64,000 bases of DNA from Yersinia vastinensis (GCF_902726565.1 NZ_CACVAF010000001.1:248001-312000); one strand, 5' to 3'. Positions 42,333 to 52,800 are shown, numbered from the stretch's first letter. Numbers and translations are program-made. The notes: generated by a model not told the origin, from the letters alone.

Positions 42333-43615
42333 TTTCCCACCATGGAAAAAAGACTATTTAATTCATTTGATAAATTATAAATATCTGCATTGACTCGAAC
42401 AGAAGAACGACTGAACAGCCCATGGTTGATAAATTCACCTTGAATCTTACCTTGTTCATCGCGTGTTTTAGCTGGTTGGAAGGAAAAAATATTCTGTAAA
42501 ACAACATTATCGCCTTCCATCCCCATAATTTCGCTGATATAGCGTATTTTTCTTGAACCATCATTCATGCGAGAAACCTGCACAATAAGATTGATTGCAG
42601 ATGCTATATTACGGCGGATCGTAAAAAGAGGCATATTAACAGGCCCCATCATGATCATACTTTCCAGGCGCGCAATAGCATCTCTGGGGGAGTTAGCATG
42701 GAGTGTCGACATTGAACCATTATGGCCAGTGTTCATTGCCTGAAGCATCTCAAAGGTTTCCTCACCTCGACATTCGCCAATGATAATTCTATCTGGGCGC
42801 ATTCGCAGTGAGTTAATGACCAGATCACGCATAGAGATTTGCCCAGTATTTTCCAAACCAGCTAAGCGCGTTTCCATTCTGACGACATGAGGTTGCTCCA
42901 GATTTAATTCTGCAGCATCCTCTAGGGTGATCACTCTTTCATTTTTAGAAATATATTTTGATAGCGCATTAAGTAATGTTGTTTTGCCGGAGCCAGTGCC
43001 ACCAGAGATAATGATATTCACTCTGCAGCTTGCCGCGATAATCAGAAAATTCGCCATATCGCTGCTCATTGCTCCCATATCAACTAAGTCTTCTAATTTT
43101 CGTTTATTATTGCTGAATTTCCTTATAGAAAGTGCAGTGCCATCTAAAGCAATCGGGCTCATCGCGACATTGATACGACTGCCATCAATCAGACGCGCAT
43201 CAGCCAAAGGGCGGCCTTCATCAATGCGCCGGTTTACCTTTTGCATTAAGCGCTTGGCAATATCAGTCAGTTGGGTGTTATTAATAAAACGGTGATTAGT
43301 GAGGGTTATCAAGCCAAAACGCTCAACAAATATTTTATTTGGGCCATTAACCATAATGTCACTAATAGAGTCATCCTCCATTAATTCTCTTAATGGTCCA
43401 AAACCAGTAATTTCATCAGCAATCATAGCGATGATTTTTTTCTGATCTTGGGTTGTTAACTGATATTCATTGTCATTAAATAAATCGTAGAATGTTTGTG
43501 AGAGAAAGCCTCTGAGTTCATTGTAATCATCAACAAGATGTTCAACTTTATCTATATCAATATTCGCCAGCATTTTTTCACGGATCAACTCTTGAATACT
43601 TAATGATATTTTCAT
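42329..43615 (-). CDS. tadA: Tad pilus assembly ATPase TadA (CpaF family)
   Basis: 428-residue hexameric type II/IV secretion ATPase that powers Flp pilus assembly. The ATG at 43615 overlaps the tadZ stop (ATGA); 13 upstream codons are in frame but lie within tadZ. Walker A GGTGSGKTT at 205-213, Asp box VITLEDAAEL, Walker B region PDRIIIGECRGEE at about 274-286, and the His box NTGHNGSMSTLHANSPRDAI. All catalytic motifs are intact, so the pilus motor is probably functional. Confidence 0.95.
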   Translation of the reverse strand: MKISLSIQELIREKMLANIDIDKVEHLVDDYNELRGFLSQTFYDLFNDNEYQLTTQDQKKIIAMIADEITGFGPLRELMEDDSISDIMVNGPNKIFVERFGLITLTNHRFINNTQLTDIAKRLMQKVNRRIDEGRPLADARLIDGSRINVAMSPIALDGTALSIRKFSNNKRKLEDLVDMGAMSSDMANFLIIAASCRVNIIISGGTGSGKTTLLNALSKYISKNERVITLEDAAELNLEQPHVVRMETRLAGLENTGQISMRDLVINSLRMRPDRIIIGECRGEETFEMLQAMNTGHNGSMSTLHANSPRDAIARLESMIMMGPVNMPLFTIRRNIASAINLIVQVSRMNDGSRKIRYISEIMGMEGDNVVLQNIFSFQPAKTRDEQGKIQGEFINHGLFSRSSVRVNADIYNLSNELNSLFSMVGK

Positions 43616-44739
43616 TTTATACCCTTTAGCATTGCCATTATTTTTTTTGCCCATTCGTTGTTTTTTATTGATGGGGTTACTCTTATGCCTAATGTGTTTT
43701 TTGCTAAAGAGTTTATTTTTTTTCTTCCAAAGTAATTATGATCATTTAGTGAGTCTTTTGTCTTATAGATGTAGGGTATATGTATATCAATACTCCGTCC
43801 CAATAATGTTCGTATATCAGTCGTGTCTAACATATTTTTTGTAACAGGTCGGCTTTCGTTTAAGCATAGAATTAATCTAATGGCTTGTTTATTATCACGT
43901 TTGAATCGCTCATAGAACACAATGAATTCTTTGGCGACACGAACTGACATCATACTATTGTCAAACAAGATAACTATGCAATTTGATTGCTCAATATAAT
44001 CTGTTATTCTCTCTTTTTTTATATTATGTACTGGCTGATCAAACACAATGAAATTATGTTTTTTATTGGTTTGCGTATCAATGTCACTTAATTTTCGTTC
44101 TTTACAGAACATGAGATCAAGATTTTTGCTATATATTGACATCTCATCATTCATTTTTTTTTCGGTGACAAGGTCAAGATCTTGAGAGCCATGATTACCT
44201 TGTAATAATAAAGTAGGGGACTTTTTTATATGAGTGATCTCATTAGCCAAGTGGTAGCTGAGTAATGTGGTTCCTATTCCTCCTTTACACCCTAATACGC
44301 TAATACAAAATGCTTTTCTTTCTGACTCTATTTGTATTCCTTTGAGCAATAGTTGTGTGAGTTCATCTGATTGAGACTGTATGTTTAAATATAGAACTCC
44401 TCGTTCTGTGAATTGCTGCGCAATACTTATGGAGTCAATATCACCAACTAATATGCACCAGCAATCACGTGGTGTGTGGTTTTTTATTAGGTTTAGTATA
44501 TTTTCTATATTTTCATCATTACCAATATCGATGATGACACCGATAGAATGTTCAGGTAAGTTGACTGATGGTACTGTGAATATATCTTTATCAATTTCCT
44601 TAATACTATTCATATCGGCGAGTCGTATTTTTTCAGACACTTTCTCTATAAGCCACTTTCTTTTAGAGATTATCACAATAGTATTCTTTGCTTTGTTTTC
44701 TTTCTTACTAATTAGATCCTTATTTAGAATTAATTGCAT
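43612..44739 (-). CDS. tadZ: Tad localisation protein TadZ (CpaE/MinD-like)
   Basis: 375 residues. The N-terminal atypical receiver-like domain (about 20-135) is followed by a ParA/MinD ATPase domain with P-loop GCKGGIGTT at about 150-158 and IVFDQPVHNIKKERITDYIE in place of the usual switch II. TadZ positions the Tad apparatus, typically at the pole. The deviant ATPase motifs suggest weak or no hydrolysis, as in several TadZ proteins. It lies 31 bases after rcpA. Confidence 0.88.
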   Translation of the reverse strand: MQLILNKDLISKKENKAKNTIVIISKRKWLIEKVSEKIRLADMNSIKEIDKDIFTVPSVNLPEHSIGVIIDIGNDENIENILNLIKNHTPRDCWCILVGDIDSISIAQQFTERGVLYLNIQSQSDELTQLLLKGIQIESERKAFCISVLGCKGGIGTTLLSYHLANEITHIKKSPTLLLQGNHGSQDLDLVTEKKMNDEMSIYSKNLDLMFCKERKLSDIDTQTNKKHNFIVFDQPVHNIKKERITDYIEQSNCIVILFDNSMMSVRVAKEFIVFYERFKRDNKQAIRLILCLNESRPVTKNMLDTTDIRTLLGRSIDIHIPYIYKTKDSLNDHNYFGRKKINSLAKNTLGIRVTPSIKNNEWAKKIMAMLKGIK

Positions 44740-44770
44740 ATGCCACCGTCTTTACTGAATTTTAACCATT

Positions 44771-46090
44771 TCATTTAATAAAACCGCCTTTACGTAGAAA
44801 CTCCTTGGCTATTTGTTTTCTTTTTAATTCCATAATATGAGTAAAGTTAAAAAATCGCTCAAGGGTTGAGGTATGCATGAAATCGGGTAATTCTACTTCT
44901 TTCTCTGACACTGGATTCACTAAATTGACGGTGGCAATCACGATAAGCTCCGTTTGGCTTTGTTCCGTCTGAGCATTGCGGAAGAATGCACCAAATAGAG
45001 GGATATCGCCGATGAGCGGTATTTTCTTAAGTGATTCTCTTTCGTTGCGGCTAATGAGGCCGCCTAATATGAAACTTTCGCCATCCCCTAATTCTAATGT
45101 TGTCGCTGCCTTACGTGTTCTGAGGGAGGGGTATGAGTCTCCACCATTAAGACTAAATGCTTTACCTATACTGCTGACTTCCTCATTTAAGACGATACGG
45201 ATACGTTTTTTATCACTCACCTTTGCACCGATATTTAATTTAATACCAAACTCTTTATAGCTGACGTCCTTGCTGTTGGGGGTCGTGCTGACAATAGGTA
45301 TTTCGCCACCGACTAAAAATGATGCGTTTTCACCCGATAAAACTGATAGGTTAGGTTCAGCTAAAACACGAGCAATGGCATCATCGTTGATGGCATGAAC
45401 TAATGTACTGATGCCTTTGGCATTAAATTGAAATAACTGAAAAGAACCGACTGAGTCACCTATTGTGCTCCAGTTTATTCCAATATTTTCAGTGAAATCT
45501 TTTGTGACCTCTGCGATAGTTAGTTTTACATTGACCTGATTAGACTGTGATAATTTTAGCTTATTGATGATGCCAGAATATTTCGTAGTGTTTAAAGACT
45601 CATCATGAGAGTTTGTTATCCTCTTACTACCAATAGCTTCGCCAATAATATTAGCAATGGTGTCCTTGGCCTCTTCTGATTCGACCATTCCTGTGAGAAT
45701 ATAGCTACCACCTATTTTATTAATATTTACATCACTTTCTGGGTATTCAACCTGTATTCTTTTATTTACATTAGTAATGATATTATTGACCATTATGGCC
45801 GATTTTATTATTGGTTTATGATTGCGGTTAAATAAAATAAATTCGGCCATTCCCTCATCTTTAGCATATACAACAACACTGGTTTTCCCTACGATCTCAT
45901 AGTCGGCGATAGTGGCCGCAGATACAAAAACAGTATCTATCTCATCCTGAGTATTTATAATATATGACTCCCCAGTAGATAGATAAATAGGCTTAGCATT
46001 AGCCTTATTTATGGTTATCAGACATAGAACCATAATAAATATAAAAAATAGGCAGTTACTAATTATATAATTTAACCACGAAGTTTTCAT
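44771..46090 (-). CDS. rcpA: Outer-membrane secretin RcpA (CpaC family)
   Basis: 439-residue secretin forming the Flp pilus exit channel. Signal peptide, then an N-terminal BON/pilus-assembly region (LSTGESYIINTQDEIDTVFV), and a type II/III secretin domain from about 230 (LVHAINDDAIARVLAEPNLS, NASFLVGGEIPI, AATTLELGDGESFILGGLIS). Near the end ELIVIATVNLVNPV closes the barrel domain. Its ATG overlaps the rcpC stop (ATGA). The rcpB gene usually found next to it is absent. Confidence 0.92.
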   Translation of the reverse strand: MKTSWLNYIISNCLFFIFIMVLCLITINKANAKPIYLSTGESYIINTQDEIDTVFVSAATIADYEIVGKTSVVVYAKDEGMAEFILFNRNHKPIIKSAIMVNNIITNVNKRIQVEYPESDVNINKIGGSYILTGMVESEEAKDTIANIIGEAIGSKRITNSHDESLNTTKYSGIINKLKLSQSNQVNVKLTIAEVTKDFTENIGINWSTIGDSVGSFQLFQFNAKGISTLVHAINDDAIARVLAEPNLSVLSGENASFLVGGEIPIVSTTPNSKDVSYKEFGIKLNIGAKVSDKKRIRIVLNEEVSSIGKAFSLNGGDSYPSLRTRKAATTLELGDGESFILGGLISRNERESLKKIPLIGDIPLFGAFFRNAQTEQSQTELIVIATVNLVNPVSEKEVELPDFMHTSTLERFFNFTHIMELKRKQIAKEFLRKGGFIK

Positions 46091-46926
46091 CCTCTTAACT
46101 CTCTTATTGTGCGCAGTGTTGGAAGGATGTCATATAAATTTTTAGGTCTGATATTGTCCTTATCATGCGTGTAACTTGGTGTGAGGAATATATCGCCTGC
46201 TTTTTCTACTATATGCATAAGGTCAAGATCCTCTGTTTTCATAATGACGGAAATATACCCCGTGAACATATCTTCAGTCTTTTGATTTTTGCTGTTTTTT
46301 TCTGATAATTCGTTTTCTGAGTACTTTTTTATTCTTATTACTTTAATGTTTTGAATAATCTCACTCAGTGAGTAACTTTGTTTTTTTCTATCATTAAGAT
46401 GACTTGCCATCACTGTGGTACTATTTTCAAAACCCTTACTTTTATCTGTTTCGAGCGTTCTCAATTGTATTGAGATTTCGTCACCGATATTTAATGTATC
46501 GAGTAAATATTCATTTTGTTTATTGATATTGAATTTATAAACGATATGACCATTTTTTAGATTCTGATGCATGAATTCATCACTATCAGGTGAAATAAGC
46601 ATATCTTTCGTGATATATGACCCATTAATGATATTCGTTTTTAGTAAATATCCATTAATATTAGTCAGGGTAGTGAGGTCATTTTTTATCAGCTGACTTG
46701 ACTCCAGAACTGTCGTTTTTTTTATGATATAGTCATTGGGAGTTAATAACATACCAGAGGATAAATCTCGTGTTGCTTTGACAAGTTTGATGGTGATTTC
46801 TTTTTCTTTATTGAGATTGATTAAATTATCCGATTTTTTATCATTATCTTCTGATCCCATTAGTATGCCAATAATTCCTATTGCAACTATAAGAATAGAT
46901 GAAAATAAAATAAATTTTCTATTCAT
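46087..46926 (-). CDS. rcpC: Flp pilus assembly protein RcpC (CpaB family)
   Basis: 279-residue protein with an N-terminal membrane anchor (ILFSSILIVAIGIIGILMG), an SAF domain (IKLVKATRDLSSGMLLTPND, about 46-65) and an RcpC/CpaB beta domain (LNIGDEISIQLRTLETDKSK). In other Tad systems it is periplasmic and contacts the secretin. It lies 41 bases downstream of tadV. Confidence 0.88.
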   Translation of the reverse strand: MNRKFILFSSILIVAIGIIGILMGSEDNDKKSDNLINLNKEKEITIKLVKATRDLSSGMLLTPNDYIIKKTTVLESSQLIKNDLTTLTNINGYLLKTNIINGSYITKDMLISPDSDEFMHQNLKNGHIVYKFNINKQNEYLLDTLNIGDEISIQLRTLETDKSKGFENSTTVMASHLNDRKKQSYSLSEIIQNIKVIRIKKYSENELSEKNSKNQKTEDMFTGYISVIMKTEDLDLMHIVEKAGDIFLTPSYTHDKDNIRPKNLYDILPTLRTIRELRG

Positions 46927-46967
46927 AATTATTACCTCTGATATTCTAAGAATAGCTTACCGTCTGT

Positions 46968-47390
46968 TTATAAAAACAGAGATAATAAAAAACCACTTGA
47001 AATTGCCACAGCATAAGGGACACCCCGCTGTTGAATATCTTTTTTATTGATCAATAAACCTATTAACATGACTACACCGCCCATAATTGCTGTGTAGATA
47101 ATAAAATCAAGTGATTGCTCTATATTTAGAGCAAACAACAATGCACTGATTAACTTAACATCCCCCCCACCAATATAGTTAAAATAAAACAGAATGTAGC
47201 CGGTTAGTAGAGCCAATAGTGGAATAACAATGCTTACAGTATTGTATGTCAAAAAACCTAGAGCTAACGTATTAATGGCAGTAGTCATAACAAACCTATT
47301 GCTAATGATACGATGACGAATATCGCTATAACAGATTAGGAGCAATTGCAGTGCTAACGATACTATTAACAGTATTTGGAATGTATTCAA
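46968..47390 (-). CDS. tadV: Prepilin peptidase TadV (CpaA family)
   Basis: 140-residue integral-membrane aspartic peptidase (A24) that processes Flp and the TadE/TadF pseudopilins. Both catalytic aspartates are present: Asp23 in YSDIRHRIISN and Asp77 in the GxGD motif IGGGDVKL. Start codon is TTG at 47390, preceded by gggagtag; no in-frame ATG fits better. A rare start here would lower expression relative to pilin. Confidence 0.9.
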   Translation of the reverse strand: MNTFQILLIVSLALQLLLICYSDIRHRIISNRFVMTTAINTLALGFLTYNTVSIVIPLLALLTGYILFYFNYIGGGDVKLISALLFALNIEQSLDFIIYTAIMGGVVMLIGLLINKKDIQQRGVPYAVAISSGFLLSLFL

Positions 47391-47414
47391 TACTACTCCC
47401 TATGTTATGATAGG

Positions 47415-47447
47415 GTTAATATGACAACTTGGAGTTGCCATATTAAC
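47415..47447 (-). terminator. Hairpin between flp and tadV
   Basis: Long near-perfect inverted repeat (gttaatatg ... catattaac, extended inward by caact/agttg with one mismatch), 36 bases after the flp stop. No long U-tract follows, so it probably stabilises flp mRNA or partly attenuates the downstream assembly genes. Confidence 0.65.
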
Positions 47448-47482
47448 GTGGAAAGCTAAATTATGTCTTCTTAACCTTGTGG

Positions 47483-47680
47483 TTATGGATTTACAGAAGT
47501 CTTAGCTTTATCTACCAGTTCAGTCACTAATGTTGTTAAAGGCTCTTTAGCTGCAGTAATCAAAATACCTGCCAATGCAATAACCATCACGTATTCAATA
47601 ATAGAACCACGCTGATTTTTCATAAATTCTTGTGCATTCAGTTGAGCAGTGACATAGCCTTTAGTGATTGAGTTCATCAT
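47483..47680 (-). CDS. flp: Flp-type major pilin
   Basis: 65-residue prepilin of the Flp (type IVb) family: a 25-residue leader ending NQRG, then SIIEYVMVIALAGILITAAK, one hydrophobic helix and a short tail. The ATG at 47680 follows an aagga site; the frame extends 53 codons upstream but without prepilin character. Unusually, the conserved Glu-Tyr comes four, not five, residues after the glycine. First structural gene of the operon; it would form the fibre of the Tad pilus. Confidence 0.9.
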   Translation of the reverse strand: MMNSITKGYVTAQLNAQEFMKNQRGSIIEYVMVIALAGILITAAKEPLTTLVTELVDKAKTSVNP

Positions 47681-47876
47681 GATTATTTTCCTTGTTAAAT
47701 GTATTGGGAATATCCCGTTATATAGGTACTCATTAGGTATCTTGCTACTATCCGAATCGCTACGTTTTATATTCGTCTCGTTCGTAGTGGTAGCTATTAA
47801 ACGGTTTTTTTTTCCGAAATTCCTTTTTGCAATCATCATTTAGTCTTTGAAAATTATATTAGCTTTATTGGGAGTA

Positions 47877-48476
47877 TTAGTAATGTGGTTGATCGCCACC
47901 GAATAAGATAATAATGATTAAGACAGAGAGGAATGAGAGCCAACAGAAAGAAAAAAATGCCAGCAAGGAAATCAATTTTTTCCAGCGATTGCTTTGCAAA
48001 AAACTCTGTTTAGCGGATATGTCAAGAACTGATGTTGCCACACTATTGATGGGTAAAGGGAGCGTCGCTATTTGAAGAGACTCAGATGTGGCAGGCGTTG
48101 GATCAGCCTCATCGTTATTTTGCGCATTATCAACCTTTCTACCAATACTCACCTGACTTACAGACCCCGTATAGCGCACACCTTTGCGTGGAATAGTATG
48201 AATAAGAGACTCTTTCAGCCCAACCTGCAGAAATGCCTTACGCAACATATAGAGTTGTCCATAATAACTGCTTTCGCTGACTGCACCACGTTGTTCTTTC
48301 CATACCTGATTAATAATTTGTTCTTTTTCAGTCACCCCATTAAGCAACAATTGTAAAAACCTCAGGTTATTTTCAGTCAAAATGACAACTGAACCATCAG
48401 GACCATTTAAACAACGTTGTGTGGGAGAAAATAGTACCGTTCCTTCTAATTTAAACACAATCTCATTTGTCTCCAT
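47877..48476 (-). CDS. Membrane-anchored winged-helix (OmpR/ToxR-type) regulator
   Basis: 199 residues. N-terminal transcriptional-regulator winged helix (about 10-105; ENNLRFLQLLLNGVTEKEQI, VSESSYYGQLYMLRKAF, IHTIPRKGVRYTG). Then a ~60-residue Ser/Thr/Pro-containing linker, and one transmembrane helix (168-193) leaving only about six residues outside. This is the CadC/ToxR architecture without a sensory periplasmic domain. It lies 196 bases upstream of flp on the same strand, and AT content matches the Tad genes, so it is the likely operon regulator. Signal unknown. Confidence 0.85.
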   Translation of the reverse strand: METNEIVFKLEGTVLFSPTQRCLNGPDGSVVILTENNLRFLQLLLNGVTEKEQIINQVWKEQRGAVSESSYYGQLYMLRKAFLQVGLKESLIHTIPRKGVRYTGSVSQVSIGRKVDNAQNNDEADPTPATSESLQIATLPLPINSVATSVLDISAKQSFLQSNRWKKLISLLAFFSFCWLSFLSVLIIIILFGGDQPHY

Positions 48477-49092
48477 ATTGATGGCTACCTATCCTGTATA
48501 AGGTGTTTTTTTATTCTTTGAGTACGTTAATATTTTATCTTGTTGTGGGTAATTCGGGTTTATGCTACGTGAATTTTTCTCATTGATATTATCGGTCTAG
48601 AAAGTGATTTTTACCATGTAATAGCAATATTAAGGTTATTAATTCATTGTTGATTTGTCTTTACTTAAAGTCTCAATCTTTTTTAATGACTACCCGATGT
48701 ATTCTTGCATGATGCAATTGTTTTTAACAAGCACGTATTTAGCCTGAGTATGCTATTTGTTATTATTATTTATCAGTGTTTCTTATTCGTTTATTATCTT
48801 TTATTTATCAACACGTTGTCATTGCGACATTAATCTTCCATATTTTTAGCGATGCTTTTTGTTTTTTCACCATAAGAAATTAAATATAATATTTATTATG
48901 AGTTCAGAGGGTGAAAAAATAGATAAATGATGAAAAAGGCGAGTTAAATTGGCGAGATAGTGAGTATTAGATTGAGTTCGCTATTGGTAAATCTGTTGGA
49001 TGTGCCGATCTCATGGCGATTGGGGTAAACTGCAATGGTCTTAATCATCGACTATCTTAACCATCAACGACCTTAATCTGAGGCGGCCAGTT
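48477..49092. other. Very AT-rich region upstream of the Tad regulator
   Basis: About 615 bases with no convincing gene on either strand, between the regulator and alkB. It should hold the regulator promoter and the alkB promoter. The AT-rich character (long runs of tta/att, as in 48760-48900) fits an H-NS-bound acquired segment. The shift to normal composition near 49000 marks the block edge. No tRNA, integrase or direct repeat was found. Confidence 0.55.
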
Positions 49093-49758
49093 ATGACAAT
49101 GGATCTCTTTTCCCAGTTACCCGCAGAGCCTTGGACAGAAGAGTTATCCCCCGGAGCTATGGTTCTCCATCACTATGTTCAGGATCAGGTGCTATCACTG
49201 TTATCTGATGTTGCCGAAATAACCCATGTTGCTCCTTTTCGCCATCTTGTGACCCCTGGCGGTTATCGGATGTCTGTCGCGATGAGTAATTGTGGATCTG
49301 TGGGTTGGGTTAGCGATAAACAGGGGTATCGCTACAGTTCGATTGATCCTTTAACCCAAAAGCGTTGGCCCGCTATGCCTGATCGATTTTTGACTTTGGC
49401 TATTTTGGCTGCCCGCGAAGCCGGTTTTACCGATTTTCAACCCGATGCTTGTTTGATAAATCGCTATGATGTTGGGGCCAAATTGTCATTACATCAGGAT
49501 AAAGATGAACTGGATTTACGCCAGCCAATTGTTTCCGTTTCACTAGGATTACCCGCAATATTTCAGTTTGGTGGGTTATCTCGTGAGGCAAAGTGTCAAA
49601 GAGTTTTATTGAGTGAAGGGGATGTCGTGGTGTGGGGCGGGCCATCACGTTTAAATTATCATGGCGTGCTGCCGATTAAAGCGGGATTTTCACCAAGCAC
49701 GGGCGCATATCGGGTTAATTTAACCTTCCGCCATACTGGGCATACTGAGAAGCGATGA
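49093..49758 (+). CDS. alkB: DNA oxidative demethylase AlkB
   Basis: Fe(II)/2-oxoglutarate dioxygenase repairing 1-methyladenine and 3-methylcytosine; 221 residues. Iron ligands HxD in LSLHQDKDELDL and His in RLNYHGVLPIKAG, and the 2-oxoglutarate arginines in YRVNLTFRHTG. Substrate-loop residues FRHLVTPGGYRMSVAMSNCG match E. coli AlkB. ATG at 49093 or 49099; gaggcgg lies upstream. It is free-standing here, not next to ada. Confidence 0.95.
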   Translation: MTMDLFSQLPAEPWTEELSPGAMVLHHYVQDQVLSLLSDVAEITHVAPFRHLVTPGGYRMSVAMSNCGSVGWVSDKQGYRYSSIDPLTQKRWPAMPDRFLTLAILAAREAGFTDFQPDACLINRYDVGAKLSLHQDKDELDLRQPIVSVSLGLPAIFQFGGLSREAKCQRVLLSEGDVVVWGGPSRLNYHGVLPIKAGFSPSTGAYRVNLTFRHTGHTEKR

Positions 49759-49771
49759 GAACTCATAAGAA

Positions 49772-49804
49772 AGCCCCGAATCTTGTCTGACAAAACTCGG
49801 GGCT
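49772..49804. terminator. Bidirectional terminator between alkB and cusA
   Basis: Eight-base stem agccccga / tcggggct with a 17-base loop, lying between the converging alkB and cusA stops. On the minus strand it is followed by ttctt. Confidence 0.7.
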
Positions 49805-49825
49805 AGGATGATGCTTATTGAGGTT

Positions 49826-52800
49826 TTATGACGGCTGATGCTCTTTTTTATGCAGTAGCATGTAGACCGCCGGAATCACCAGCATTGAAAGCAGCGGTGC
49901 ACTAACCATCCCACCAATCATCGGGGCAGCAATTCGCTGCATAACTTCTGAACCTGTGCCGCCTCCCCACATGATGGGAAGTAGGCCTGCCATAATGGTG
50001 GCGACGGTCATAGCTTTTGGTCGTACACGCAGCACGGCACCTTCGTGAATGGCTGCGCTCATCTCGCGGTGGCTCATGGCAACACCCGGTTGCTGATGTT
50101 TTTTCACCGCTTGATTAAGATACAGCACCATGATGACCCCGAACTCCGCCGCAACCCCCGCCAGTGCAATAAAGCCAACCGCGGCGGCAACAGAAAAGTT
50201 ATATCCCAGCCCATAGAGCAACCAGACCCCACCAATCAGCGCAAAGGGCAGAGTCGTCATGATCAGGGCTGCATCACGGACACTACTGAACGTCACATAC
50301 AACAGTACGAAAATAATCATCAAGGTGACAGGCAGTACAATTTTTAGTTTTGCTGTCGCCCGTTCCAGATATTCAAATTGCCCAGACCAGCTAAGTGAGA
50401 CGCCCTCTGGCAAAGTAATTTGCTGGGCGACGGCTTGTTGCATCTCCGTGACGGCTGATTTCAGATCCCGTCCCCGTAAGTCGATATATACCCAGTCAGA
50501 CAGGCGGGCATTTTCACTTTTCAGCATAGGCGGGCCTTCTGCCACCTTGATATCCGCCAGTTCCGATAGCGCCACTTGCCCGCCACTGGCGGTCACCACC
50601 GGCAGATCACGTAATTTCTGGAGTGAATCACGTATTTCCCGTGGATAACGTAGATTGATAGGATAACGTTCACGACCTTCAATCGTTTCGCCGATGTTCT
50701 GTCCGCCAATCACCGTTTCTACTAGTGATTGCAGTTCCTTGACCGAGACACCATAGCGGGCAGCACGCTTGCGATCGATATCAATATCGACATAGCGACC
50801 ACCCGCAAGGCGTTCAGAAAGTGCTGAGGTGACGCCCGGTACTTTGCGCACCACCTGCTCAATTTGCTGTGCCACTTGCTCAATTTGCTGCACATTCTTA
50901 CCGTTGACCTTTATCCCGACCGGACTTTTAATTCCCGTCGACAGCATATCCAGCCGGTTACGGATCGGGGGAACCCACAGATTAGCAATGCCGGGAACGT
51001 TAACGGTAGCATCCAACTCTTCGATCAATTTATCCATGGTCATACCGGGCCGCCACTGATCTTTGGGCTTAAAACGGATAGTCGTTTCGATCATGGTAAG
51101 GGGCGCGGGATCCGTCGCCGTCTCGGCTCGTCCGGCTTTACCAAACACGGTATCCACTTCGGGAACGGTTTTGATCAGGCGATCTGTTTGTTGCAATAAA
51201 TAGCTGGCCTCACGGACAGAAATCCCCGGTAGTGTCGAGGGCATATACAGCAAATCGCCTTCATCCAGTGCCGGCATGAATTCGCTGCCTAAGCGACTGA
51301 GCGGATACAGTGTGACGAGTAACAGCATACCCGCAATGGCCAATGTGGTTTTTGGCCGAGCCAGTACGGCAGTTAACACCGGATGGTAGAGGGCGATCAA
51401 CCAGCGGTTGATAGGGTTGGCATTTTCGTTAGGAATTTTTCCGCGAATAAAGTAGCCCATTAATACTGGCACCAATGTGATGGCTAACCCTGCGGAAACC
51501 GCCATGGCATAGGTTTTGGTAAAGGCTAGCGGCGAAAACATTCGCCCCTCTTGTGCCTGCAAGGTAAAGACTGGAATAAATGACAGGGTGATTATCAATA
51601 AGCTGCAAAACAGTGCTGGGCCGACTTCAATCGCCGCTTGCTCTGAAATGCGCCAATAATCTTGGCTAACGGGTGTCTGTCCTGGATTATCTCGTCGCCA
51701 TTGCTCTAACACTTTGTGCATGTTTTCGATCATGACAATCGCCGCATCCACCATGGCACCAATGGCAATGGCAATGCCCCCCAAAGACATAATATTGGCA
51801 TTAACACCTTGATAGTGCATGACAATAAAGGCACCAAGGATACCCAGCGGTAGGGTAATGATTGCCACTAAGGCAGAGCGGAAATGGAATAAAAATAGCG
51901 AGCAGATGACTGCTACGACCAAAAATTCCTCCAGCAATTTAAACGACAAACTGTCAATGGCTTGAGTAATGAGCTGTGAGCGGTCATAAACGGGCACGAT
52001 TTCTACCCCAGCGGGTAAACTCCGCTGAATCTGTTGCAGTTTCTCTTTCACACCATTGATAGTTTCTAGGGCGTTTTTGCCATAGCGCATCACAATGATA
52101 CCCCCAGCCACTTCCCCTTCGCCATTCAGTTCCGCAACCCCACGCCGCATTTCTGGCCCCATACGCACGGTGGAAACATCGGACAGTAAAATAGGGATGC
52201 CGCTACGGGCAGTTATCACGATATTTCTAAAATCATCCAGCGTTTTCAGGTAGCCGCTCGCGCGTACCATATATTCGGCAGCGCCCATTTCCAGTACAGA
52301 ACCGCCGCCTTCTTGGTTGCTGTCGGCAATGGCATTGGCAATTTGCTGATGGGAGAGATTCAGCGCTCGCATTCGTTCGGGGTCGAGCACTACTTGATAC
52401 TGACGTACCATGCCGCCGACACTGGCGACTTCCGAGACATTCGGCACGGTTTTCAATTCAAATTTGAGTGTCCAATCCTGCAAGGCGCGCAGATCCGCCA
52501 AACTGTGTTTGCCGGTTCGATCAATTAAGGCATATTCATAGATCCAACCGACGCCAGTTGCATCCGGCCCCAATGAGGTTTTGGCTTCGGCAGGCAGAGT
52601 GGATTGCACTTGACTGAGATATTCCAGTACGCGTGAACGCGCCCAGTAAGGGTCGGTACCATCATCAAAAAGTACGTAGACATAGGCATCGCCGAACATG
52701 GAAAAGCCGCGCACTGTTTTGGCTCCGGGTACGGATAGCATGGTGGTAGTCAATGGATAAGTGACCTGATCCTCGACCACTTGTGGTGCTTTGCCGGGAT

